Source: Ornithodoros turicata (lineage: Eukaryota; Arthropoda; Arachnida; Ixodida; Argasidae). From it: a stretch of DNA of 64,000 nt. The first letter of the stretch is position 1; each line of letters begins with the position of its first letter. Shown here in pieces: positions 32,866 through 44,144 of this stretch. Under the pieces are notes generated by a model, which saw nothing but the letters and a program-made list of their open reading frames with translations, had not been told where the DNA came from and did no database searches. The translations under genes and the position numbers were made by a program. The stretch covers positions 15,773,511-15,837,510 of the forward strand of contig NC_088210.1 in the NCBI RefSeq assembly GCF_037126465.1. Direction: 5' to 3'.

Positions 32866-33590
32866 AAACATTTCGCGTTCAACGCCGTTCCAACTGCTCG
32901 TTCGGGGTGGCTGCGGATATTACCCGCCTTTGTTCTTCAGAAGTGTATGCTGTGGCCTGAACCGCGGTCTCGACTGCAGATGTCACCTGACCTTGTGACG
33001 ACGTTTCACTTTACGGGGGGCACGGACGTCTCCTCTGAGAAGATAGTGTCTTCAGCTTGCGGCTAACGGGCTGTGTTGTGCCTCCCATCATGCCGCATTT
33101 AGCGATTTCAGACAAGGCCTCCACGGGAGTCCTCCTGTCCCTCACACTGTCATGATAAGGTCACGCTCGATACAGTTATCCCAGTCAATATACAATGCTG
33201 TGGCTATATAGAAGAATCTTTATGCAACCCACTGTGGCTATGCATTACGAGTACAAAGGTGTCGCTGCGTCATATAGCAGGAGTTACAATGCGGCTCCTC
33301 GGCATCCGTTGTCTCGGGGTGTCACCAAGATATCATGCATGGACGTCAATATATTCCTTACCTTTCCGCTGCCAGCGTCCATACCTTGGAACCTCCTCAG
33401 GTCTTTCCTGTGATCGCTGGTCTTACGTTGGCGCTGGCCTTATACCAGCGTTGCCCTCCTAGTCGATATGGGGCCGCTATATGTTCATGTGTTTTCGTGC
33501 AGTCCTAACCGTGGGTGGCGAATGTCCTGCGACGCAGCTTACAAGATATTCCGTAGCAGCCGACGTGAAAATACAAAGACGGCGTCGTCT

Positions 33591-34298
33591 AGTGATGGGG
33601 GGAAGTACTTACCAAGTACTCAAGTATGAAGGGAATTGCCTCAGGACGGGAGCCCCCGAGATTTCGAACAGAGACTGTTCTCCTTCTGGGATCAAGTAGT
33701 ACTTTAACAACAACAACAATAAATGATGGAGAAGTGATGATGACATGGGGCGTTTCCCCGTGGTAACTACAGGACCCTACCCCACTTCACAGAGGTTAAT
33801 ATGAGAGGATGAATTAATGGTGAGCGCTAAGCGAAGACAGGCACTTTACTTTAGTAGTACGTTTAGTAGTACTTTGTGCTATACTTAAGGTACTTCGTCC
33901 CAGTATTTCCCATCAAGTACACAAGTACCCGAGCTTAGACTCCAGAAAAAAATCATAGAAAAAAGTATAAAAAATGCACCCTACTAAAAGCGCTAATATG
34001 AGAACAAGAAAACGAAAACGCACAGATAGCGCTAACCATATATGACTTCATCTCTTCAGTATTCGCCGAGAATAATACTGGGCTAAAGCTTTGCTAAAAA
34101 GAGCAAGACATATAGCTACTGAACAGTGAAATGAAAAGTGATACAAATTAAATTGGCAGCGTACTTGATGAGTACTTGTAGTACTTTGCCTACTTGAAGT
34201 ACATTTGGAATTGGATACTTTGTACTGTACTTGAAGTAGTGATGCCAGGTACTTAGTACTTTCCTATAAGTACAATTTTGAGGCACTTTGCCCATCAA
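33591..34298. mobile_element. hAT-like non-autonomous element built on agtac/gtact
   Basis: The ends AGTGATGGGG and TTGATGGGCA face each other. Octamers CGTCGTCT (33583-33590) and TGTCGTCT (34299-34306) flank it, one mismatch. Subterminal zones are dense in aagtactt words. Around 33709-33800 an AAC-rich LINE-tail-like segment is inserted. Confidence 0.6.
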
Positions 34299-34306
34299 TG
34301 TCGTCT

Positions 34307-35839
34307 GCTAAGTACGCGGTATAAGCATGACAGACAGTAACTGTTTTGAGGCTGGATCACGCAAACATACGAATGTAGGCATCTGGGTAAGTCGTCGTAA
34401 AGCCATTGCCAGCGTAGCGTAGTGGGCAGCGTACTTGACCGTCAATCGAGACGCACTGGCTGGCTGTATTTCCGCCGCTGTCTGGGCCTTTTCGGCAACT
34501 GACATATTTCAATGTGCAAATATCTAACATAAAACTATGGCATAAGAAAGCGTAGCGGACTTCTGCCCGTGAGCAGTTCTTTTGCATTTTCTTCCTATAG
34601 AATATTCCTTCGAGATGTCACTTGTGTGAATACACGGCGAATGTTCCGGAGTACCACCATCTCTGTTTCCTTTCTCTTCTATCCGTCTTGATTGTGAAAA
34701 TTGTAATTAGAAATCCTGCCTAATTGATCGCAAGCAGTTCTAACGAGAAAAAACAAAAAAAAATATTGTTTTTTCTCGCTGAATGGTGCCCCATCCCCGC
34801 TTCGAAACGTCATGGGGAGATGAGCATTTAACACTGAAAATTCGTCTGCTAAGGACATTGCACGGCTCTGCCCGCATACATTACAGCTGAGCCGTTTGAC
34901 GCCACGCGAGAATACACCTGATTGGCAGCTCCCTGGTCGTCACTGCGTGACAATAACCTCCCTTGTTCTCTTACAGGGTTTTCGGAAGGAGAGCGAGAGA
35001 GATGCTGCAGCGCATGTTCTCTCACGGCGTTTCCGGTCACGTATGCTCATTGCTCTTGCTTTGATATGCGTGCTTTTTGTCGTTATAATGCCGGTCTTTT
35101 AATGTCCCGGATGAAATTTTACCACACGGCGTGTGTTTAACGTCCCTGCCGGAGGACGGCGCGTTTAGAGAATTTAAGAAGCACACCACCAAAATGTCTT
35201 CGACCACTTTCAAACACTCAACCACGGAACCAATGTGTGGAAACGTTCACAAATGATGGAATTATTCAGATCTTCTTTACCACACCACCATCACCTTCTT
35301 CACCGCCACAGGCCTACTGGACGAACTCTAAGCCTTTGCCCTGCAACCTTCGTGTGAATGTCATGCTAGCTCCACTAATCATATCAAGTGGTCATGATAA
35401 AAGTTCTAAGAGACACACGAAGACAAAGACCTTGTCTTCCTTCTGTGTTCCAGCGCTTGATCATGACGCTGCACCGTATACCAGTATCCCTATAAAGGAC
35501 AGTTTGAACCAATCACATTAACCAACATGCCATGGGATAGAGAGTCCCGCAGCCAAAGCGGGAAAACGCATTATGACATCATAACTCATCATTTAGTTGT
35601 TGCTATTCTTCTTCATCGCGGTACACTTCAAGCTATTCGGGTGTAGATTTTGTTCATTTGCAGCCCCCGTATACATCACTCACGGTAGCGGTCAGGCGTC
35701 TGTTGTGTGTGTGTGTACTGTTATCAAGTAAAACCATCTATAGGTGTGTATTGTCATCAAGTTGAACTTGTGGCCATTGTTTGTTCACTTTTTGTCAACC
35801 TCGCTCCTTTCCGTCGCTACAACACTGTCATACTGCTGC
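34307..35839. other. No gene recognised
   Basis: Short open frames only. A degenerate tRNA-like A-box phrase (tagcgtagtgggcagcg) near 34418 lacks a B box and is not a tRNA gene. Confidence 0.5.
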
Positions 35840-36118
35840 ACTCTAGAAAAAAAATGAGCAAAACGGGGGAGTAATTGCAGCTTCCAGTCCCCTAGATTGC
35901 AATTACTCCCCTTTTTACTCCCCTCACCCCGAAATTTACTCCCCAGAACTGCAAATAGTCACTGAACTTCGTAAAAAGTCCCCTGAATGCAATATTCAAC
36001 GTAAATATGCGTTAGAAGAGAGCGTTAAATGCAGTCCCCACACTACGACATTCATTTACTCCCGCGCATTTACTCCTTAAAGGGACTAAAATTACGCATT
36101 TTTCTCTTATAGTGTGAT
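35840..36118. mobile_element. Word-built element (ttactccc/ggagtaa)
   Basis: The left end CACTCTAGAAAAAAAATG and the reverse complement of the right end CACACTATAAGAGAAAAATG are imperfect inverted repeats. Between them actccc/gggagtaa words recur at least nine times. Confidence 0.55.
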
Positions 36119-36749
36119 GGCATACGACCTCCAACAGCGGTGACTTGGCGAGAAAGCGTATCGACATTGTGACCTCTATGGAGGGAGAGACCGATGACCA
36201 CTTGAACAGAGATAACGGAAAGATAACTCCCGCGCTAATTAATATCTCTAGGGAGCAAGCGCTTTGTACGAAAATGAGGTATACTAAACGCAGGGCAGAA
36301 CGACAAAGAGAGGGGCTCCGCGAACGATAAAGAGTAAGGGCGAACAAACGCGGTCCAGCCCTTCCTCCAAGGGGCCGATTCCTGCTTCCGAAGAACTTCC
36401 ACTTGGCAACATGGCTCTCTTTAACCCCTTCCGAAAGAATCAAGCGAGGTTGTTGACCTGTGCGGCAGGCGAAAGTAAGGAACGGGAACGAGGTCAACCA
36501 CGTCGGTGCTTTGCCCTTTGGCACGGAAGGAGCTGGCTTCCGAACCACTCTACGAAGCCATGACCCACTCTGCCCACGTAGGTTCAAAGAACTCGACCGG
36601 TGGAAAGGCGTCCTCGAACAATAGCGCCGTTATTTCATCCTTTATTTCGCTTCAATTCGGCAGCGGCGTAATTTATGTGGATTCAAAAGTGAAAGCGATG
36701 GGAGCGATTTATTGCGTTCAATTCAGCCGCGATAACAATGACGTAATTT
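36119..36749. other. No gene recognised
   Basis: A 191-codon minus-strand frame overlaps this stretch and part of the preceding element; it carries no known motif. Confidence 0.45.
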
Positions 36750-36761
36750 ACTTCAATTCAA

Positions 36762-37049
36762 ACCAGCTCCAGTGGCATATGGTGGTGAAGATGATCGCTT
36801 TTCCACGCCGAGACTGGGAGATGACACGGGTTCGAATCCTGTCACCGGCTGTGCTGTCTGAGGTTTTCCCTGGGTTTTCCGAAGACTTTCCAGACAATAA
36901 TGTCGCACAGTTCCCCCTGATGTCAGCCCAGGACGCATACTAACGCCCCTGTCCCCCACTCCTTCCTGCTGTCCTCTCTCCATCTGTACACGTCTGTAGC
37001 TGCTCATAGCCATAGTTGCTTCGCGGCGCTACATCAAATTAAAAAAAAA
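36762..37049 (+). mobile_element. Complete tRNA-derived SINE (Ruka-like), second copy
   Basis: Same body and tail as the copy at 25885, with an intact B box (GGTTCGAATCC) but an altered A-box region (tggcatatggtggtgaag). The target duplication ACTTCAATTCAA is at 36750-36761 and 37050-37061. Confidence 0.9.
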
Positions 37050-37539
37050 ACTTCAATTCAACAGTGGGAACAGTGGTGTGATTTGCTTCAGTTCAATGAT
37101 AAGAACAATGCCGTAATTTCCTCTGAAATTTTTAACACGATAAAAATGTTTATGGATTTATGGAAATGTTTCCCACAGGAAAATCAGCTGAAGGACAATG
37201 ACTGACAGTGACAATAAAATGTTCCCCGTGAACAGAGAAAAGTTTAATGAAAGAATGATTTTTCACGACACGATTTCTATTATACGAGGCGAGGTGCTGC
37301 ATTACTTAACCTGCACAGGGAGAAACAAAAGCTAGTCAAACATCGTATATAGCCGTTGTCGAGGAAACCCGTGAATATATGGAAGCAAATAAACATCCTT
37401 TTAACAGCCATGCATCATATCCCTGTTGAGTGAAACATCGTGTACGCGCAGTGACTCACGTAGTCACCTTTTTTGCGTATACCTATTGTGATGGACTGGC
37501 CCAGGATATTGCATCCATTTATTCATTTTTACCGCGGTT

Positions 37540-37650
37540 CCATATCGTCACCGTCATCCAGCAATGGGGTACGGTATCGCCCCTGGCGATGAAACTACCC
37601 AATCATCATCATCATTCAAACAAAGTTGTTGTTGTTGTTGTTGTTAGTCA
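37540..37650 (-). mobile_element. AAC-tailed dispersed element, inverted relative to 44620
   Basis: Its reverse complement has (aac)n, atgatg, tagtttcatcgccagg, ggcgataccgtaccccattg, matching the segment in P450 intron 2. It includes the (gtt)n run at 37625-37647. Confidence 0.55.
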
Positions 37651-39912
37651 CCTCTACGTATCCCCTTCGTCCTGAAAAGGGGCAGGTCCTTCGCTGCAAC
37701 GTCGACATTATCGTCATCTGCTCCAAATGGCTTATCGATTGATGAATACAATTTTTTAAAGCTTTCTTTACTACTATTAGCGATCAACGTATATCAACGT
37801 GCCTTTAACCAGGCATAACCCGTGATCGTTGTGTATATGCGTATACGAGTTCGAAACTGGCTTCTCTGACCCACAACATCCATTTCCCTCATATTGGACG
37901 GGCTTCGCCTAGTGAGAGTATATAAGCGCCTTGTGAATGAGACCCCAGCGCGAACACAATGTACTTTGAGGGATGAGAGAAGGCGAGAGGAGGGGGGCAG
38001 AGTAAGAGGGACCACTGTAAATAAATAATAAATAAATAAATAAATAACAACAGAAGCGTCAGCCGACCCGTGAAAGTGACCCTCTTTATATATATATATA
38101 TATATTCAGTATTCCTACCTATACGCCGTGGATCGGCCCCTGTCTGTTGCAGTATATACTGTGGGGGTAATTTTTTTTTTTTTTTACGGAAAAAATATTT
38201 AAATTGCTCCCCTCCACCCCCTTTCAGAGACCCGGAAGCGATTGCACATCTGGCACCGGCGAGGCCTGACATCACTGAACAAAAAAGAAAAAGAAGAAGA
38301 AAAAAAAGATGTGAACGAAATCGTACAGAAGTACAACGCAACAAGAAATATGTGACGACTATGACATATAGGCCGTTTCACCGCTGGGGTGCGGTGCAGT
38401 GCCGCGTTGCATGCGAGATATTAGATAAGTGATATGAGTGGAAACGACAGAAGTAAGGAAGGAGAGAGAAAGTAAAGGCAGATACTGCAGGAAAGCGACG
38501 ATTATAGAATCGCAGTAGCAGGAAGTCGTGTAGTGTTTCCGCAAAGACGGAAGGGCCAATCACGCAAGAACGGGGGATATTGTAGAGAAGGGGTGCGGAC
38601 TGCATATAGGGGCGCGAAAATAGATAGTTTTAGTAAACCGTCGACAACGCAGTACCATATCTACCGCACCCGATCAAAAGGACGATATTCTCAGTCACAA
38701 TATGCGCTATGCGATGGGTTCTGGTATACAGGTACGACGTCCACACGTTGACGTTATATAGTACCAGCGGCGTACTATACACCCAATTTATAATATCGGC
38801 ATTTTGAATGTCGATAGATATCGAGAGAGAGAGAGAAAATATCTGTGTGTGGGTGTGGGTGTGTGTTTATCTGTTTACTTTCTGTTTATTCCGTTTATCT
38901 GTTTATTTTCTGTTTGTTTATCTGTTTATTTGGATATCGATATTTATACGGTACGTCAATCATACCGTATTCCCAATTACTCCAATTCCATATTGCCCTT
39001 CTTTTCCTAAGCCTGGAACGCTTACGAAATCGTGAAGATTTTAATTGAAAACGTGCATAACAAAACGAGCCGAGATTGATGACTTAACGATTACGCTCGT
39101 GATTAAAGTTGGATTGTGAAAGAGAACTTTCATTTCTGAAGACTGAAGTGGGCAGAGCAAATGTAAGGCAGCTGTTCGACGGTAGGAATCCAGAAAACCC
39201 GTTAGCCGAGCGACCAACTTGACGAAGGCAGGTCGATGACCTCCCGACGTCCTTGGAACTCGCTCCCTGCCTATACGCTACTGGCAGGGTAACAGACATT
39301 TAAAACTAATTTCAATTCAATCTCAATTTCGATAGAAAATAAATGAATAAATTTGCAATAGAAAAATAAATGAATAAATAAAAGAAATGGGAACTTCAAG
39401 TTATCCTACACATACACAAGAGAGCAATTAACGACACACTCCCATTTCACGTTTTCTTCGAAGATCGAATAGAATCCTCGACGAAACAGAATTTTTCGTC
39501 CTGAAGAAGGCGGAGCTTCCGCCGTAACTTAGACCTCGCCCCTAACTTTTATAACTTTTAAGTTTTAATAAGCTCTTTTTTTTGCTACTTCCCCTATTTT
39601 CGTCTTCTGTCTTCCATTTACAATATAGTTCCACAATATAATTCCACACAATAATTCCACAATATATTTAAAGTGGTACTTTTCTGCTACTTGAGTAAGA
39701 AACAGATACTGCTTCACTAGTAGCACCTGTTTCTTAGTCAAGTAGCTGAAAAGTAGCGCTCTTTTCTCTTTTATCGCTCGCTTTAAATAAAATTTCTGGA
39801 CACGTTAGTGCAAATGCCCTGTATAAGTAAATTAATAAGACGTGGACAACAGATTACAGGGAAGTTAACAAAAACTAGTTTATTTAGTTGGTCATTTAAC
39901 ACAAAGATTATA
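37651..39912. other. No gene recognised; microsatellites
   Basis: Contains (aaat/aataa)n at 38022-38047, (ta)n at 38087-38105 and a T run at 38170-38184. No supported exon. Confidence 0.5.
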
Positions 39913-40006
39913 ATATACTATGAGACGCTTAAAAGAACGGTCGAAACGTTTCGACAGTGCCACTGTCGAAACGTCGACCGTTCTTTGAATCGTCTCATAG
40001 TATATA
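39913..40006. repeat. Imperfect 94-bp palindrome (foldback)
   Basis: Arms atatactatgagacgcttaa...cgacagtg (39913-39959) and cactgtcg...gtctcatagtatat (39961-40006) pair with a few mismatches around a one-base centre. Confidence 0.8.
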
Positions 40007-40140
40007 TTGTGACGGGGGCCGTAACTCTTTGCGTCGTCAAGGAAAAGAAAAATATAGTTTATCTGATAAAACAGAAGTCTGCAACACGAAAGGTGTTTTC
40101 TCTCTCAACTGCACACATACGATGTGCATTTATATTAGAG

Positions 40141-40298
40141 TAGTGCGTCGTACGGTACGGCCATTGCGTACGTAGGGGATGGCGTTGGTGGTCTTGCGCA
40201 AGCGCAAAACATAAAAAGAGCTTCGCGCAGGGCGCAGTACCACACGCTATTCCTTACGTACGCAAAGGCGATAGCGTACGATGTACTGAAACTCACTA
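40141..40298. mobile_element. TA-flanked MITE, GTGAGTTT family, copy 2
   Basis: The right end cctttgcg...cgtacgatgtactgaaactcac and the left end agree with copy 1 at 31901. TA is at 40141-40142 and 40297-40298. The left terminus is more diverged (gtgcgtcgt). Confidence 0.65.
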
Positions 40299-43200
40299 TT
40301 TACTCTCTTCTGCGCGCAACATGGCAACGTCGTCCGACACAAATAAGGGTAAACACATCTCTTGTCGTACACCGTGGAAAGTTTTCCGGAAAATTTCTCC
40401 TTGTCATTTTGAGTCCTTCTCCCTCTTTGTCCTCCTTTCTTGTGTTGATGGTGGTGTTTGCCTGTGTGCCCATCGCGATCGCTGAGCCGATTATTTTCCG
40501 TATTGCAGTAAATGTATAGGGAGCCCTTTCAATTCTATTGGACGCCTAGAGCACTTCTACGAGCAAATACGTCAGTGCTTACGTCACGCAATGCGCTGTG
40601 TAATTTGAAGGCAGAAGATTGCCGTATTTGCCGACGTATAACACGCGGTTGTTCATGGTAAAGAGCACCGCTAGGAAGCTTTTTTTTTTTCTTTCAGGAA
40701 GAGCGGTTCCTTTTAGATGCCTCGATACCTCCACCGTTCCGCAGTGTCCAATATTTCTGTTTCTGTTTATTCTGTAGCCTTCTGTAGCTGGAAGGGTAGC
40801 TGCTAATTGTGGAAAGAATGCTTAAAATGCTACCAAAGTATCTTGGTGCACGTTCACATCAAATACTCTATTGCGCTAATTCTTTGGAGGGGGGGGGGCT
40901 GTGTTCCGAAATATATCCCATCTCATTGCCAATGTATTCAAGCCTGTAAGTCGTGGCTGTCTCTAAAATTCGTCCACTTTCGTCAAAAACAGCAGGTTTC
41001 GTCATTCAACGTCACGATTTAATCAACAGCCTAAAAAAAAAAAAAAATCACGGCAGTACCATTTGATCATAGATACGCAAGAGTAGTATATTTGTTCGTT
41101 CAAAAGCGAAATTCACATTAAAAAAAAAAAAGAACAGCAGCAGCGTTTTTAATTGCCATGAGAGACAGAAGCACCTGTCAAATTCCAGTCCCTGCTTCTG
41201 TCTCCCCAACAGGTGTCTAGAAACTATAATGCGTAGTCAGCCCTATGGACTCCTGGAGGCCAACAAAAGTTTCTAGCAGCGCCCTCACATCTCGATTATC
41301 TCGGCGCATCAGGTCTCCTATATAGCACTACTAATCGTTTCCATTCTCCACGCCCACGCAGACGTTCATGGCCTCAGCGACCCCTAAACTATAACGGCAT
41401 CAAAACAGTTACCCGCGGCTAACCATTTCTCTCCCAAACGCCGCGCTGAGAGGAAAAAGGCTCGGCTAACAAGGATGACGTCACCGGGACAACGTGGAGG
41501 TCGGGAGCGACCGCTATTCAACAGAAAGCGAGAGTAGGTACACGGGACGTAGCTAGAGTGGAGGAAGCGGTAAAAAAGACAGATGCCGCTTAGGTCGTTC
41601 AACCCGAACCGTGTCGAAAGGCTTGCATTGCAATGTGGACAGAACAGAGCCACTGTTCGCGGGGCGCCGCCATTTAGTGTTCCATTTTCCGATACGTGCT
41701 TGTGTCGTCTGCTAAGGTTGTCTATTCGGTGAATTAGAAATGCTGTAATGTTCCGGAAGAAAGATATAATCCCACTATTATGAACCTTTGATGTCGAGCT
41801 GTCCGATATTTAGTCATTGGTTATAGACCGCGAATTTCGCAGCTCGGCCATACGATTTAGCCTTAGCCGTAGCCATAGCGACCGACCAACCACGATATCC
41901 ACAAGACTCTGCCTCTGGCAAGACTCCGCATGATCTGAAGGGTGCACTGGAATGGCTATCCTCCTCGAGTTTTCCATCGGCTGAACTAGTTATACGGGTT
42001 GCAACGAGGGAGAAAAGAAGTATTATCGTCTTAACATATGGTTAACCTGTATTTAGGGCTGAGTTATACAAAATACATAGTAAGAAGAAGCACTATCGAA
42101 TAGCGGTGCGGTGTTGAATGATGTTCATATGCTTCACAGATATACAAAAGTATTGCACGAAGAACAGAAACTAAACTTCGCCACCCAACGCTTGCTGAGA
42201 CCGGTGACATGACCGGTGGGTTCAGGGACGCAAAATGGGGTCATGCTGAACTGTAAAAACTGCAAGTGGATCCCAATAGTCTTTAATCATACTACCGCAC
42301 GTACGCATTACCACACACTTTTACAGACCAGGCGGCCTGTATGACATGACCAATTGTCTTCACTGTTGGCTTTCACTGTTCAGCCTATCGATGTTCATCA
42401 AGGACACCTCCATGCAATGTCTAACGGTTATGCAACTGCGCCTCCTGTATAGTGGCATCGACGCCACTTCGCATCGGGATGTGCCTTTGCCCGCGCATAA
42501 CTGTTGCAGAATCTGGTGCAGAAGATGATTATCTCGAATAAAATCGCTTCCGAGGGGAAGCAGGGTAGCTATATGTGGAGCGAGGACGCCGGGCGCTTGT
42601 AATGGCAAAAAGCGTAGAAAATATACCGCTTTTGCGGTACAATCAGCAGACGACACACGAGACAGTTCCAGCGGATCATTGTCCGTACGGAAATGGGAAG
42701 TAACTGGTTCATGAAGCGTGACAAATGTCATAAATTAACAGCTAAACTATCATAAGAGATAATAGCTAAAATGTCATTAATTAATAATGTACACGATGTT
42801 ATGCCGGTAGTGTCGTTCGAAATAAGAAGGTCGCGCGACAGAGTAATTTTTTTACGCTCGAGTGGACGCAGAGGGCATTCAGCGCGGTTTTGTTCCAGGA
42901 TGACGGAATACGAAAAAAAAAAAGGGGGGGGGAAGGGGACGTAAAATGGATAGGTATGCACAATAAAAGCGCACACAAAAGACGCAAAGGTAAAGTACGA
43001 TATGTGGTTGCGATCACAAGACCGGATCGTATCGAACAAGGTTAACCAAAGGTCACGTTACCGGTAGTGCAAAATACGACACATTTCTAGTAAAGCGAAG
43101 AGAAGCAGAAACATCACAAATGGATTCCTAGTCCGCCAACATTAACAGTGCGGTGGGCATTAGTAACGTTGCATGTCTCCGTTTTATCAGAAATGGTAGA

Positions 43201-43440
43201 CTTCCGATCCATGGGATCATTCTTCGTTTGTCGCTGTCGCGTAGAATAAATAAAAGTACCGCAAGTTGTACAGTGGCGTGCAACGGAACCGTCACCGCAC
43301 TGTAGCCACCGGCATATCTCGAGCACAAAGATCGCAACCTCGTCGGTGAGAGCAAAGCCGCTAATCATCCCCATCGCATCCCCATGGATCTAGCGACCGT
43401 TTGGGCCAGCGCCTGCGGGGGTCAACCCCCCACGACCCTC
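40299..43440. other. No gene recognised
   Basis: Short frames only. Includes A runs near 41033 and 41119 and a mixed A/G run near 42915. AGCAGACGAC words lie near 41705 and 42648. Confidence 0.5.
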
Positions 43441-43470
43441 CGGCCTCCCCTCCCTTGCATCGATGTCCCT

Positions 43471-43528
43471 CCAATGGGAACGTGTGACCCCGCCCAGAGC
43501 AGCCCTCCCCTGCCACCGTCCTATAAAA
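43471..43528 (+). promoter_or_regulatory. P450 core promoter: CCAAT, GC box, TATA
   Basis: CCAAT is at 43471-43475, CCCCGCCC at 43488-43495 and TATAAAA at 43522-43528, in a locally GC-rich stretch. Transcription would start near 43550, leaving a 5' UTR of about 240 nt before the ATG at 43790. The order and spacing are those of a textbook RNA polymerase II promoter. Confidence 0.65.
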
Positions 43529-43617
43529 GCCACCACGCTGTCCTGGACCGAAGCACGTCCGCTCGCGCATCACCACAGAAACGTCCACAGCACGTCCGAG
43601 AAACAGTCATAAATCAG

Positions 43618-43710
43618 ATGCAGACAGCAGTATTTTAGCGCGGAGACCCGTATACCATGTGCCAAGCTTCGACCAAGTCAGATCAAGTCCGTGCAAGCGA
43701 GCTAAAATAG
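43618..43710 (+). promoter_or_regulatory. Two upstream ORFs in the presumed P450 5' UTR
   Basis: ATG at 43618 encodes six residues and stops at 43638; ATG at 43657 encodes 17 residues and stops at 43710. Both end before the main ATG. They count only if the 5' UTR is unspliced. Confidence 0.45.
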
Positions 43711-43789
43711 TTTCAGAAAAGCGCGTGTTCGTTATCTCTTATATCTCTGACGACGTGTGCCAAAGAACTTACAAACCAATCCAGTGACT

Positions 43790-44144
43790 ATGGCATTGCA
43801 CTGGTTCATCTCAACAGTCTTCCCCACGCCGGCTACAACAGTGTTGGCGGTGTTTTTCTGTGTCTTAGTCACCACACGCCATTGGTTGACGAGCCGCGGG
43901 AAACAACCTTTTCCTCCTGGACCTACTGGAGTACCCCTTCTAGGCTTCCTGCCCTTTCTCGGAAAAGACTTCCACAGGACACTGCAGAGGCTGGCCAAGA
44001 GCTATGGGCCGGTTTACCAAATTTTCTTGGGCAGCAAGCGAGTGGTGGTGCTCAGTGATCCTAGCCTGGTACGCAAGGCCTTCAGTCAAGCCGTGTTTTC
44101 AGGGAGACCAGACACGGAACTCACCAAGCTACTGCAAGGATACG
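43790..44144 (+). CDS. P450 exon 1: membrane anchor and hinge
   Basis: MALHWFISTVFPT opens a hydrophobic anchor (TTVLAVFFCVLV), followed by PFPPGPTGVPLLGFLPFLGK and YGPVYQIFLGSKRVVVLSDP. The donor gtacgt follows 44144, phase 1. An in-frame GTG at 43757 extends the frame upstream but is not a likely start. Confidence 0.92.

Noticed and set aside
36012..36587. 191-codon minus-strand open frame
   Set aside because: It overlaps a word-built transposon and shows no protein motif.
43757..43789. GTG upstream start for the P450
   Set aside because: The ATG at 43790 has a good Kozak context and gives a normal-length P450 with the anchor at its N-terminus.
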